Of a stretch of 64,000 bases of DNA, positions 36,193-48,343 are shown piece after piece. Position numbers and translations under genes: made by a program. The stretch comes from Endothia cerciana (taxonomy: Eukaryota > Ascomycota > Sordariomycetes > Diaporthales > Cryphonectriaceae): contig JALRMH010000051.1 of assembly GCA_026119935.1 (NCBI GenBank), positions 124,001-188,000 on the forward strand. Reading direction: 5' to 3'. The notes beneath the pieces are model-generated. The model ran no database searches, was not told the origin of the DNA, and was given only the letters and a program-made list of their open reading frames with translations. Every line of letters begins with the position of its first letter. Position 1 is the stretch's first letter.

Positions 36193-37337
36193 CTCAGCGA
36201 GCGCTGTTTCTAGGAGATCAATCCTTGCTCGGCCTAATTTAGCTCAGGCTGATCCCTGCAGGGACCTCCTGGCACTCGAGGCTAGCTGCCGTGCATCGGT
36301 GTCGCGGGCACACGGTACGGGTTTAACGCCGCCGACAGGCAGCATAGGCTGCAGCTGTACGAAGCGCTAGGGGCTGCTGCTTGGCGGACCCTTCTGACGG
36401 GATACGCTAAGAACAGCGATCGACCCTCCACTGTCAAACGGGAACTCCAGGGTTCACGGTGTGGCCCAGGTGCGACTTCCTATTTTGAGGGGTACCTTGC
36501 ACTTGCACTCTTGGGACAGTGATGCATCCTGTCTGTGCTCTGCCGCTCTGTGTGTAACAATCCGGCCTCGGTCTGGATCTGGATCTGGGGTCTGCTTCCT
36601 GTCCCTCTCTTCCACCTCTCATTCTAATCACCTTCAACCCGGTGGCCCGTCAGTCGAACAGAGACACTCCGAGGGAAGAACCTCTGAGGCCCTGCTCGTC
36701 TGGTCTCGTTACGTGCGTGACGCCGTCATCTCCTCGGTTTTACGGCTCAGCCTTGTTCGTGCCGTCTGTGCTTCCTCCTGTTTTCCCGTCATCTTCCTTC
36801 TCGCCCCGTCCTTTTTCGGATACTATTTCAGCAGCAGCATTCGCCTCGTGTCCCGTGTGGTTTTTGCTTCCCCGGCTCGTGTCTTCGTCCTTGTCCCTCT
36901 CTTGTGGGGATCGTCCGACCTTTTCGTCATCGCATAGACCTGTAGCACCATTTGCGCCGGAGAGGCTAGTCTGAACACCACGGGGCATCTCGGCCAGCCC
37001 TACTCCTTTCTGAAGAGACCAGACCTCCTCGACCACACCTGGTCGCTCTCGGAGAAGTCTTGCCTACGCCGCACGCCACAGGCACAACGTTCCGACTATA
37101 GACGACGGCAACCCGCCTTGACGACTGGTCAGACAGGTCTCGAGTGCTGCTCCAGGAAGACAGAAGAATACAGGTCCGATGCAGCAGGAGGAGAATTTAC
37201 AGCCGTCGCAATAGCATTGTGCCAGTCGCGCTACTTCCCGGGACGGCTTGTCTTTCGATACCAGCTGGGACGATTGCAGCCCGGAAAGTTGGTCGGAGGG
37301 GAACATCATCAGGCTGAACACCCTGATCCCCTTTGCA

Positions 37338-39682
37338 ATGGCTGCCGTGGACTCTTCACATCCACATGGTGGCTCAGTCACCTCGAGTCCAATACGAAGG
37401 AAGCCGGTCGGCTCCCCCCACCAAGGCTCACCTCAGAGCCTCCGTTCCGAAACCGCCAAACCACTACCTCGTATCCCAATGGCCGACGGTTCACGCATGG
37501 GACAGTCGCCGGTGTCACCAGTCAAGATGAACTTCCAGCCCGAGAACTGGGCACAGCCATCGAGCGCAGCCATAGAAACGAGGGAACACCCCAGTCCAGA
37601 CCGCCGGCAGCCTTCATCTGCATCACTGGACAGGGAGATGCCACCGATTCTCGAGGCGCCTCAGCGACCACCGCCAGAGGGAACAATACGGCGGGTAAAT
37701 GCTGCCTCGTTAGGGCACCCCGTGTTGGGCGACGGCTTTGAGGCCCAGGCGGATTCAAGCCGCGGAGAGAACATGACGTCTGCAGCCGGTGGTGGTAACA
37801 GCGAGCAGGCTCCCGTCGATCAGGGAGACAACCGTCATAGCCGGGAGACCGATACTTCCGTCTCGACCCCCAGCGTCTCTAACCCGCACACTTCGACAGA
37901 AACCTCGGTAGCAACGAGCGCCAGCTCGGTTTCAGGCGGCACGAACGAGTTAGAGAATGCCCAGCTTCGAAAGTCGGAGGATGCTTCTACCGTGAGCTCC
38001 ACCGTCGACGATGCCACCAACCAGCCTCAGATGGTTGCACAGCTCCAGTACCACCACCAGCCGTTCACACCGCAGACTCCAACTCTCTTGAATAGTCACG
38101 ATCCGCGGGTTGCATCATCACCAGACCTGTCTGAAAATGGTGCGGCCGTAAATCGCCATCTGACACCCGTGTCCAACCTCAGGAGGACCTCGCTGCCCAG
38201 GCCGCAATCTGCCTACTCCGTCCACTCTGAACGCGGCCGCTCTGCTGGGCGGAATGGCACCCCAAGCATTCGCGCCCCGTCGGCGCACTCGAGCTATGCA
38301 AGGAGGTCACCCAACGTAGACAACCGCCAGTCCACATATGCGGAGCTGCTGAATGTTCCTTATCCACAGCCTGCGCCCGCACCATTGACCATCGACAACT
38401 CGCAATTGCGGAACGCAGTGGGATCTAATGCGTCTTTACTGAGCTCACAGAAAACACTCGACATGTACAGGCAGAATGTCAAGAAGACCAGCGACTTCTC
38501 GATACAATACTCCTTTGCAGTATTTCTGATCTCGACGGCACAGGAACAGGGCGTGGATGTGACGGAGCCTAAGAAGAAGTCACCGAAGCCTGGTCACAGC
38601 CCCAACGGCTCCTTTGTTGGAGGCGCGGAATCTGATCCAAATGACTTGATAAGGGAAGCACGAGCGATCCTGCAGAAGCTTGCCAACGCAGGATACCCTT
38701 TCGCTCAGTACTACCTTGCAGACGGGTATGCTTCGGGGCTCTTCAGTAAAGGGAAGGAAGACTACAACTCCGCCTTTCCTCTGTTCGTCCTGGCCGCAAA
38801 GCATGGTCATGCAGAGTCTGCATATCGGACCGGTCTGTGCTACGAGTTCGGGTGGGGCTGTCGGAAGGACCCGGCGAAGGCTGTTCAATTCTTGCGGACG
38901 GCAGCATCAAAGAGACATCCAGGCGCAATGACAAGACTGGGGAAGGCTTGTCTTTCTGGCGACCTGGGCGAGAAGCGCTATCGAGAAGGCCTCAAGTGGC
39001 TCAAGCTGGCAGCGGAGTCGGCGGACACCATGTACAACGCGGCACCATTCCATCTGGGATGTCTGTACGAGACGGGGTACGGTGAAGACATCTTCAGGGA
39101 TGAGGGATACGCTGCTGAGCTGTTTACACAAGCTGCGGATCTTGGCCACCCGGAAGCGAATTTCCGAATGGGAGACGCATACGAACACGGCAAACTCAAC
39201 TGTCCGCGAGACCCGGCTTTGAGCGTGCACTTCTACACTGGAGCTGCTGAAAGGGGGCACGCGGGCGCAATGATGGGGTTATGCGCCTGGTACATGGTTG
39301 GAGCCGAACCGATCCTCGAGAAAGATGAGGAAGAAGCGTATGAGTGGGCGCGGAGGTCCGCTGAGCTGGGTATGTTGTAGTCCCACCCCGATGGCTTTCT
39401 GTATCAAACAATGCTGACAACCTGATTTGGACAGGCTACGTCAAGGCTCAGTACGCAGTGGGCTATTTCACTGAAATGGGCATTGGGTGCAGAAGAGACA
39501 TTCTGGAAGCCAACGTCTGGTATGTCAAGGCCGCAGACGCAGGGGACGACCGAGCCAGGCAGAGGCTGAGTGCTATTCGGGCGGCGGCGAGTGGTGGGAC
39601 GCCGATGGATGTTGCGCCTCCCAAGAATCCCAACCTGAAAAAGAAAGCTGGGGCAAAGGATGAGAGCTGTGCGGTAATGTGA
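37338..39682 (+). CDS. chitin synthase activator, Skt5/Chs4 type (Sel1 repeats, CAAX box)
   Basis: Join 37338..39369, 39435..39682 gives 759 aa. The 65-nt intron (donor GTATGT, acceptor ggacag) joins SAELG to YVKAQYAVGYF. The ATG at 37338 (MAAVDSSHPHGG) is used because the open frame upstream starts at a TTG. Residues 1-430 are low complexity, rich in Ser, Pro, Arg and Gln, likely disordered and phosphorylated. Residues about 434-730 hold tandem Sel1/TPR-like repeats, such as AQYYLADGYASGLFS, AYRTGLCYEFGWG, ANFRMGDAYEHGKL and AQYAVGYFTEMGIG. The protein ends CAVM, a prenylation (CAAX) motif, as in yeast Chs4/Skt5, which is farnesylated and activates and localises Chs3. Here the Chs3-class synthase is the next gene, divergently transcribed, which supports a functional pair. 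Confidence 0.92.
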
Positions 39683-40696
39683 TGGGTGAAGGTTCAAGGA
39701 TACGGCGAGGGGGCATCAACAACCTAACCATTGCTGTCGAGTATTGGCAGGAGATGGAGTAATCCTGCTGCCGCTGTGTACACGCTGGCTGCCGCGCTTG
39801 TGGAAAACTGCTGGCGCATCTTCATGTTCGTACTTAAGGTTTGGTGTTGGAAAAGGGGGGCGGCGACCGGTCGATTGCATAGCTTCAAGACGGGCATGTT
39901 GAACAGGACTGACAAAGACTGCAAATTTATGTGCATAATTTTTCTGGGGCCATGATGAGTCCCCAAGACGCCGAAGTCATTGATGATTCAAGATCAGGTA
40001 TAGTGAATCTGAGGCCCACCCAGAAACGTAGACACGTGGGGCAGGAGACGGCAATATAGGTGGAGTGCTGAAGGGTACCGCCTCTTACCGTCGGCAACTC
40101 GCAGCTCTCAAAGTTGCTGCCTTGATACGTCCTATTTTCTGCAGCATATGCCCTGGTCTTGCACATTCGGCTTTACGGTCTCGGGCCATGGCAGATTGCA
40201 AGTGTTCACCGCTTATTAGACCAGCCAGCACTCTCCATTAGGACTCCGAAATCACATGGAAAAATAGGTATGCTCGGAAAATGAGCCTCTTACGGGGAGT
40301 CAGATTGGTATCTCTAAGCTAAAGTACATTGCATGGAGGATCAGCAAGGGTGGAATGCCTGAGCTGACATTGTCAGGGAGTGTGCTAGGGAAGATGCCAT
40401 GCGGGCCCTGTCGGTGTATCCTACTTTGTACCGGACTCCCTCGGCCCTGCAGTGGCCGTTGGGGACAACCCCCACGTTGGTGCCTGGGATCTGGTTCAAG
40501 GATGGTGGACAAGGTCGTACCTGGCGATGTACAGCATATATAAACAGGTGTATCTTGCCAACTCGGCCTAGAGGAGACTACGGCTGCGGGTATGCCTCTG
40601 CCATCGACTGTGTTCGTTTTCTGCGCATTGCTCGCCCTCATGCATGTTAAGATAGACAGTGGTCTCCCAGGACTCGCACATCAGAAGGCCCCCAGA
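39683..40696. other. intergenic between Skt5-like and P450 genes
   Basis: About 1 kb between two genes in the same orientation. No gene or repeat is seen. It holds the 3' end of one and the promoter of the other. An ATG at 40592 opens a frame into the P450 leader peptide but adds no P450-like sequence. Confidence 0.6.
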
Positions 40697-42518
40697 ATGC
40701 GATACCTCTCCGTGTTCCTATCCCTCGGGGTAGCAGCGCTGCTGTACGGAGTGCTCAGGCTCATCCTGCACCGGCGGAAGTTCAAAGACCTGGTAAGTCC
40801 AACTCTGGCTACATCAAGACAACACGGCCGAGGGTTACGACTAACTCCCCATGACAGCCTAAACCACCCTATAGTCTCCTCTGGGGTCACCTCGGGATAT
40901 TCGGCAAAACAATGGCCCTCTACCCGCCGCGGTGCCACCCGCAGGTCGTCTTCACGCACCTCGCACAGGAGTACTCCCTGCCCGAGATCTTCTACATTGA
41001 CCTCTGGCCGCTCGGCCCCGTGATGATGGTGTGCACGTCCGTCGCCAGCCTCAACCTCGTCGACACGCAGCTGTCCCTCGGCAAGCACACCGAGAACGAC
41101 AAGGTGCTGTCGCCCATGCTGGGCAGCGGCAGCCTGCCCTCGCTCAACGGGCGCGCGTGGCGCGAGGTGCACCACATGCTGCAGCCGGCCTTCCGGCCCG
41201 CGAGCATCCATGCGCTCATGAGCAAGGTCGCCGAGGAGGCCGCCGTGTTCTGCAGGACGCTGGAGAGGCTGGCGCGGGCCGGGGAGACGTTCAGCATGGA
41301 GGAGATGGCCTCGCGGATGATCTTTGAGGTCAATGCGAAGACGATCGTGGGGACGCCGTTCCGGGCGCAGGAGGGCGGGTGCCAGATCCTGGAAGATGTC
41401 TCGCTGCCGCCGCGGGTATTCAGGGAGGAGGAGGGGATGAAGTGGAACCTTGTGGGAAGGCTTCTGCTCAGGAGGGAAAGGATGGCGGCGCTGGGACGGT
41501 CAGACAGGTGGCTGAGGGAGAAAATACTTGTGAGGTGTCAGGAACTGAAGGTTGAGGGGATCAAGAGCTCGGATAATATACTGGACAACTGCTTGATCGA
41601 GAGGATCCAGGCCGAGGGTGGGGACCTGCAGAGGCTGGAGCAAGACAAGGCCTGGATGGACTTGTTTATTGTCAAGTGAGTATTGGACCAAGACTCCGTG
41701 GAATTATGAGCCAAGGGCATGGCATGGGGCTGACTTGTCGCAGTCTACGAGCCCTGATGTTCGGAGGTCAAGGGACGACCAACGACACCTTCTGCGTGAG
41801 TTATTGGACTGCTCCGTAGCCGCATGCATCCCACGCCCATAGCGATGTTGCATCGACTGACACCCAGATACAGTATGCCCTAATGCTCCTCTCCGTCAAC
41901 CCGGAAGTCTTGCAACGCCTTCGCGAAGAACACGACCGGGTCGCGGGTCCGTCTTTCGCCGGCGCCGTCGACCTCCTCACCGAAAAGCCTCATCTCCTCA
42001 ACGAGCTCGAATGCACGACGGGCGTGATCAAGGAGACCCTGCGTCTCTTCCCCGTGGGCTTCTCAGCCAAATATGATGACAAATCTTCCGACGGCTATCT
42101 CGAGCTCAACGGCCGCCGCTACCCAACTCTTGGTCGCGAGGCAATGGTGTGCACGGCGAGCCAAACGATCCAGTACGACCCCAACGTGTTTCCCAACCCC
42201 ACCAAGTTCGACCCGACGAGGTGGGTATCTGGCACGCCAGATCCCGCCGACAACAGCGCCTTCCGGTCCTTCTCCAAGGGCCCGAGGGCGTGTATGGGCA
42301 GGGTGCTGGCTGTGGATGAGCTCAGGGGCATGCTGTTATGTCTGGTCCGGTGGTTCGAGTTCGAACTTACGGATCTGAAGCCAAGCAAGACGCCACGGGT
42401 GCCCTGGACGGATCTGGATGTCAAGCTAGGTGATCACGCGTTCCAGGAGATGGGCCTTGAGGCCAAGCCTCGAGATGGTGTGATGATGACGGTGAAGAGG
42501 ACGGAGAGGGCGTGGTGA
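40697..42518 (+). CDS. cytochrome P450 monooxygenase
   Basis: Join 40697..40792, 40858..41675, 41744..41795, 41868..42518 gives 538 aa. The N terminus, MRYLSVFLSLGVAALLYGVL, is a membrane anchor, followed by PKPPYSLLWGHLG, the proline-rich hinge. The I-helix oxygen-binding region is the short exon 3 (MFGGQGTTNDTF, residues about 311-322). The K-helix ExxR is KETLR near 377. The heme loop is FSKGPRACMG, with the ligand cysteine near 464, matching FxxGxRxCxG. It is a full-length microsomal class II P450; the substrate cannot be told from sequence. No polyketide, terpene or peptide synthase lies nearby, so there is no sign of a biosynthetic cluster. The acceptor of exon 4 is ambiguous: cacccag at 41867 or atacag at 41873, both in frame and differing by Ile-Gln. 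An upstream in-frame ATG at 40592 would add 35 residues, but 40697 gives the better membrane anchor. Confidence 0.9.
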
Positions 42519-43966
42519 GTCTCGTGCAGGACCATGGCCAGAGCGGCCGTGCCCGGGACGGCCTTTCTGAACACATTTCCGTTGGCAGCATCGGCCTGCA
42601 TTATACATACTCGGCCCAGGGCAGAGAGAAGAAGGCGCTATATTTAGCCTTGCTCATGGGCCGTCTGCGATTGAGAATGGGGTGTGATTCATTTGTGGTT
42701 CCTCCACTTCCAAAGCAATGAACACCAACTCCTAAATCTCAGACGCCTCTTTCCCCTCCCCCAGGCCATCGCATCATTCCCTTCTATCTATCTGGGTGAT
42801 AAAGACCCTTTTAGTGAGCCTTCTTCCCCGCTGACCACCTCTTGCTCCCACATGTGAGCGCAGGTCACTGTTGCAGCCGCTGATGCAACTTGGGGCGGCC
42901 TCATCAAGGCATGACAGATAGCCTTTGGCGTCCACTCGACCCAGGAGCTCTCCGACCTGAAAGGATCAGGTTCGTTCTGAAGGCGTGCGCTAGTTTCTCC
43001 ATGTCCCTGCCCAGTGGTCTGTGGCCGACCAAATCATGTCCCGGATCGGAGCCGACTTTAAGCATCATGCTACACAGGATGGTGCTCTATCAATAACATG
43101 GTTATTGTTTCAAGGCCACCACAATATATTTGTTAGCCTGTACAGATCAGTATGTTCGCGACTGCTTGAAAAGAGCTGTGTCTGCCCAACGCATCGGGTA
43201 CCAGCCTATCTAGGGCAGGAATACATATTGAGGCAGTGCCTGATGGCGAATAAGGGACATGAGGCCAAGTCCAGGCATCGACCGGCCTACCCCGGGGCCC
43301 CCAGACATGGTCTGAAGGAACCTTCCCAGGGGGGATCGTGTTGTCGTAAAGGCTTGACTGCTTAGAAATCATGAGAAGCACATGTCCTGCCCTGGCATCA
43401 ACGCATTATCTGAGACCCAATGAGGCCCTGTGCCTCACTACATACAGAGCAGACGCTGGAGGTGAATGGAGGACACTGTCCCAACCTGATGTCAAGTAGC
43501 AGTCTGAGTCACGTGTGTGAAAGTGGGGCGACGTTACAAGTTTTCGCTGAGATTCGCCGGCAGTCCCTGTCCCCCATAAGCTCGCCGCCTCCAGACAACA
43601 ATCTTTCTTGTTTTCCTACCCGACCCAACTCAACCCAAATCCCAACCCACTTTTGCAGTGTCTCGTCTCTTGATCCAGACCAGAATACTACTGCCTTTTC
43701 TTTCTGCCCTTTGATACCCGCCCGTGAAGGTTCGTCTACAAAAGCACATTAATCTCCCTCCCTGGCCCCACGGCGTCAATCGCGCTTCTCCATCGGCAGA
43801 CCACGACCAGGCCAGACCAGGCTTTGTCACTCCAGCTTTGCAGACCACTGACGCTGGCCTACCAGCCCCCCACTTCCAGGCATTTCCAATACATACATCA
43901 CCTCGACAGCCTCCAGTCACACCTCTTCTCTCCTCTCTCCCACCAACCCATCATACCATCACGACA
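42519..43966. other. intergenic upstream of the Ran gene
   Basis: No gene is recognised. The last 350 nt are strongly C+T rich, typical of promoters and 5' leaders of highly expressed fungal housekeeping genes, and lead directly to the context acgacaATGGC of the Ran start codon. Confidence 0.6.
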
Positions 43967-44967
43967 ATGGCTGAGAGTCAGACCCCCACCTTCAAGCTCG
44001 TCCTCGTCGGCGACGGTGGTACTGGCAAGGTATGTTCGATCCCCTCATCCGTCGTCATCACGTTGGTCAATCGTGCAGCTTGCGCCTAGATCCCTCCTTG
44101 TCGGGGCAATAATGGCCGACATCTATCGCGATGCCCACCCGACTCAGTAGCCTCAACGGCCTCCGAACATCAGCTAACGCGCCTTGCATCATGACAGACC
44201 ACCTTCGTCAAGCGCCACTTGACGGGTGAGTTCGAGAAGAAGTACATGGCCACTCTCGGTGTCGAGGTCCACCCTCTCGGCTTCACCACCGTTAGTCCCT
44301 CCTCCCGAGCCCGCGATACGAACACCAACTAATGCGATACACGCAGAACTACGGCCAGATCCAGTTCGACGTCTGGGATACCGCCGGCCAGGAGAAGTTC
44401 GGTGGCCTGCGTGATGGCTACTACATCAACGGCCAGTGCGGCATCATCATGTTCGATGTCACCTCCCGTATCACCTACAAGAACGTCCCCAACTGGCACC
44501 GTACGTATTGCTACTCCTGCCGACCCTTGCTCTGGACCTCGTCAAGCTGATCGTTTCCTCAGGTGACCTCGTCCGTGTCTGCGAGAACATTCCTATCGTC
44601 CTCTGCGGCAACAAGGTCGACGTCAAGGAGCGCAAGGTCAAGGCCAAGACTATCACCTTTCACCGCAAGAAAAACTTGCAGTACTACGACATCTCCGCCA
44701 AGTCCAACTACAACTTCGAGAAGCCCTTCCTCTGGCTCGCCCGCAAGCTCGTTGGCAACCCCAGCCTGGTACGTGGCGCCCTCAGATGAAACCTGCGCGT
44801 TATTTGTGTCTTGTTCGCTAATGCACTCTCAGGAATTTGTTGCTGCTCCTGCTCTTGCCCCTCCCACCGCCCAGGTCGATGAGGCTCTCCTGCGCGAGTA
44901 CGAGAACGAGATGAAGGAGGCCGCGGCTATGCCTCTGCCTGATGAGGATGACGATGGTGACCTGTAG
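43967..44967 (+). CDS. Ran GTPase (Gsp1/Spi1), nuclear transport
   Basis: Join 43967..44029, 44198..44290, 44347..44500, 44563..44768, 44833..44967 gives 216 aa, the usual Ran length. G1 loop GDGGTGKTT (split by intron 1), effector region EKKYMATLGVEVHPL, G3 WDTAGQEKFGGLRDGYYI, G4 NKVD, G5 SAKSNYN, the basic stretch KVKAKTITFHRKKNLQ and the acidic C terminus DEDDDGDL are all present and intact. No CAAX box, as expected for Ran. It sets the direction of nuclear import and export through RCC1 and RanGAP and acts in spindle assembly. Introns are 168, 56, 62 and 64 nt. Codon use is highly biased toward C-ending codons, consistent with strong expression. Confidence 0.98.
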
Positions 44968-46149
44968 AGGGGGACACAACGCCCAGGATCGATAACCTTC
45001 AGGAGGCACTACGCGGTGGATAGATTTTCACGGTTCTCTCCTTCGACGTCAACGGCATCTTGCTTAGGACTAGCGACACATAAAGGCTGGTGAGACAGGG
45101 ACAGGTTACGTTGATGAAACTCACGATGGATTACTGGAAAGGCGAGGACGCGGACTAGCGATGCATTAATGGCCGAGAGGGAGGGCACATTCCCAAGGTC
45201 CTGGTTCGATACAGCATCGCCACTCGCGTTCAGTAGAAAGAACTCCGCGCCCAACTTCTGCACTCAGGCGCAACTTAGGTAGACTCATTGCCCAACAAAA
45301 GGGGATTTCTCAAAATGCTGCCCAACATCTCTCCATGTGGCAATTTGCCTCCTCAGAATCCCACTTGTCACTTCAGCGCGATAGCAGCGATGTGTCTCTT
45401 GACAAACCTATGTTAGGCGGTTCGGCTGTCTGGGCGTGAAGGCGGTCAGGCTCTCAGGATGTGGTTTGGAGGGGCGGTTTTCAAATTTTGCCATGATGTC
45501 AATGCAGGATCCCCTGCATATGCCCCTCATCTATTGTTTTGACCCGCTCTGACTCGTTGCCAGAGCACCAGACAATTCTTCGAGGCCCCAGGACGAGAGA
45601 GTACAGGGGAAACTCGGAATCGAGCAGGACTGAAACAAGGCCACTTCCTTTGATCAGGGCACCCTGATGTGAAGATTTGCAGTGATTTATACACAGCACA
45701 TATGGCGATGGCACATGTGTCTCGTTCTACCTACGAATCATGCTCAAGAGACACTTTTGTGAATGCAAGCCATGCCGGTCTATACTCCCCTGGATGGGTC
45801 TCATCTACTTTTGGTCTCTTCTGCAATGGCCAACAAGGCCCCATCAGAGGACACGAGTCTAATTGTCTTCCTGCTGCAACAGAAGATCTGGGATTTATGG
45901 TCTCTACCAGACGTGGGCGATAGATTCACAGTGTATCCCCATGGCTGTCCCTCAACCGGGCCGTGTATACTGATCGTCAATCACCTCTTATCCGGCATGC
46001 CTTTAAATAGAAGCTACCATGTCATCTGCAGCCTGAAGTCGTCGCCCAATATCACCTGCATTTCTCCATGCCGGGCTCTTCCCCTCCTATATCACATAAG
46101 CTTTACCAGATCATGTCGGAAACTCGGGCTCTCGAACCGATTGCGGTCC
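44968..46149. other. intergenic between convergent Ran and Nas2 genes
   Basis: Holds both 3' flanks. No gene, RNA or marked repeat is seen. Confidence 0.6.
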
Positions 46150-47086
46150 TCAGAGAGGCAGGATGTGACAGCCCAACAAGCCCCTCCCACCCCAATCTCG
46201 CCCCGGTACCAGTGTCAGCTGGAGTTCGCGTTGGGATGGCGCCGCACTGAGCCTAGAAACCTTCACAAGGACATTGCGCTGTGATACCATCATCAGTATA
46301 CCATCCACACACGTGCATGCCAACCTGGGTGCATATGAAGCCAACTCACCCCCTCATTCGCCTGGACGCACTCTGCGACCCTCTTCAGCCCATCGTGGTT
46401 CGACTTGTTCACCCAGCCAAAGTTGCGGATTAGATCCCCCTGCTGCAGTCCCGCCGCGGCTGCTGGGCTGCCGCCCGTGACGGTGTTGACCTTGGCGAAG
46501 GGCTCATCTAGCGCCTCTGGGACGTAGTCGCGCAGCGCGGGCTCTGAGGTGGTCGGAACGGGAGCTTCGGTCTCGTCGGCGTTCTCCATCAGGCTGGCGA
46601 AGTGCTCGTGCAGGTGCTTCTCGATCTTGTTCATGAGGTCCTTGTAGTCGTTCCGGAGGCAGATGATGCGGGCGCGGGTAGTCCGAACTGCGGAGGTGCG
46701 TGTGTCAGTCAGGCCGACGATTGCTCGAGGGTGTGAAGTGGTATTCGCGGAAGACTCACTCTGTGCGACATCGATGTCGGAGCGAGGGAAGCCATCGGGC
46801 GTCAGGAGGCTCGTGTTCATGTCGACGCCATGCTTGTGGATCCTGTCAGCCCTGTTGCTCTCGGGTCGCCAGACGTGTGGAGGTAGGTTAGGCTGGCCAT
46901 GAGCGCATCGCATACCGAGTCGAGCACACTGCTCAGGGCTTTGAGCTCCGCCTCCATGTTCTCCTTCTTGCGCTGCAGCTCCGCGAACGAGAGGTGCGCA
47001 GCGCCGCCGTTGGTGGCCCCCGCGGTCGTGGGTCCCGAGGGGACGGTGGGTGCGTGGAGGTTGCTCATCCTCAGCGGCAGGCCCAT
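46150..47086 (-). CDS. nas2: 26S proteasome assembly chaperone Nas2/p27 (PSMD9)
   Basis: Complement join of 47086..46916, 46832..46760, 46687..46350 and 46278..46150 gives 236 aa; introns are 83, 72 and 71 nt, all in phase. The N-terminal helical hairpin contains ELQRKKENMEAELKALSSVL and the conserved DGFPRSDIDVAQIRTTRARI, which only appears after splicing exons 2 and 3. The PDZ domain (about residues 125-220) includes PFAKVNTVTGGSPAAAAGLQ and GDLIRNFGWVN. The C terminus ends DWGGRGLLGCHILPL, the family hallmark. In yeast, Nas2 binds the Rpt5 ATPase tail during base assembly of the 19S particle. A second ATG at codon 7 (MSNLHAPTV) is an alternative start and gives a more typical N terminus. 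Divergent from the RhoGEF gene. Confidence 0.93.
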
Positions 47087-48343
47087 AGCTGTAGAGTTAA
47101 GGAACTTGTCGGGGGTACCATTCTCTCGACGGCAAGGTCAGGAGAGAATCGCGGCTGCTGACGATCAGTCAACCGCCCATTACGCGTCCGTCGTAACAAA
47201 CAGAGAGGTTTGGAGGAGGGAGGCCATGTACCGAAGTACAGGGTACCAGGGTACTAGCCCCAGGAGGAATGGTTCTGCCGTCCTCCGTGGGGAACAACGC
47301 GCCTGGGTACTGTACGGACGTACTTCGTACTGTAGCACCGGTATGGATCACTCGGGCTGTCAAGGGTCCTGCTGCTCTCAGTGTCCCTCTTTTTCCTTCG
47401 AGAACATCATGTGTTCTGGTTAAGCAATCTGCTTCCACGGCAGGGTCAAGGAGATGGCCGGGCTTGAAGCTGGCTGGCTCCACCAACAGGCGACTTGACT
47501 GGCTGCCCAGCAGGTTATTGTGATCTTCAGACTCGACGTTGCCGACATGGAAATCTCCCATGGCAATCTCTCCCCGGCAACGTCATTCACATTGAGACAA
47601 TTTGAGACGGGCGGACACCTCTATCTACCGCATTTCAGCTGATCCCAGGCGTCATCTTTCCCTGCGATCAACATGTTGGGCTGCCACTGGCTGCATCCGT
47701 GCATGCTATCAAAGGGCCTTTGAGGACGGAGCGAGACAGGCTATCTTCTACGTGATCTCCTGGGTTGGCGGGACCTGCAGCAGCGGCCGCGGAGCACTCA
47801 GGAGGGTGTTACCATCGCAACGGGGCTGGGCTGTACAACATACCTCTCAAGCCCGAAAACGTTTCGAGTTGCCTGGTCACAGTATGACCTTGCGGAAACT
47901 CAGCTGCCCGGCGTCTCGCGGTCTCAGAGGTTTGTTTCTCTTCTTTTCGAAGTCGATATGCGAGGGAGGCGTCGAGCAGCAAGTCTGCCCCGTCCTCAAC
48001 AAGTCGCGCCTGCACAAACACAAGGCCCTTGCCTCACATGCGCTGTTGCTTTTCGTAATACTCCTTACACAATACAATCATTCGGTCATTCTGGGACCCT
48101 GCGAGATGTTGATCTACCCGTAGGTAGCGCCTCAGGTCTATCTCGAGATTTTCTTCATCCTGTATCATTTCCCTTCTCGCCGGTGCTTTGCCATCAACAT
48201 GTTCTGAAAACCCCGTTTTGGACGCCTCACGGCTACTTTTTGTTCTCTCTCTTTTTTTTCTTTCTCCCTTTTTTTTGGTCTTTTTTTGGGTGACCATATG
48301 GAACAACAATTTTGGTTTCTGGTTTCTTGGTCTCTCGAATATT
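47087..48343. other. divergent promoter region of Nas2 and RhoGEF genes
   Basis: 1.26 kb with no gene. It holds a GTAC-rich imperfect palindromic patch near 47228-47334 on the Nas2 side and a long T/C tract at about 48237-48291 just upstream of the RhoGEF start, probably in its 5' leader. Confidence 0.6.
47228..47334. repeat. GTAC-rich imperfect inverted repeat
   Basis: gtaccgaagtac at 47228-47239 is mirrored by gtacttcgtac at 47320-47330, with more GTAC-containing palindromic pieces between (gggtaccagggtac, gggtactgtac). It lies about 140 nt upstream of the Nas2 start codon. Confidence 0.45.

Larger units (their letters stand above)
31153..37337. other. 6.2-kb gene-free region between divergent chitin genes
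   Basis: It separates the start codons of the class IV chitin synthase (-) and the Skt5-like activator (+). No gene is recognised on either strand. The left end carries the synthase leader, with a possible 5'-UTR intron ending just upstream of its ATG; the right end (about 36600-37330) is pyrimidine-rich like a long fungal 5' leader. It holds GGAC, 8-nt GAGTCCAC and GAGACA tandem repeats, two small inverted repeats (35015-35093 and 36136-36192) and four CTATGGTA motifs. Confidence 0.6.

Noticed and set aside
40697..42518. P450 as part of a secondary metabolite cluster
   Set aside because: Its neighbours are a chitin synthase activator and Ran GTPase. No backbone synthase, transporter or pathway regulator lies within the window.
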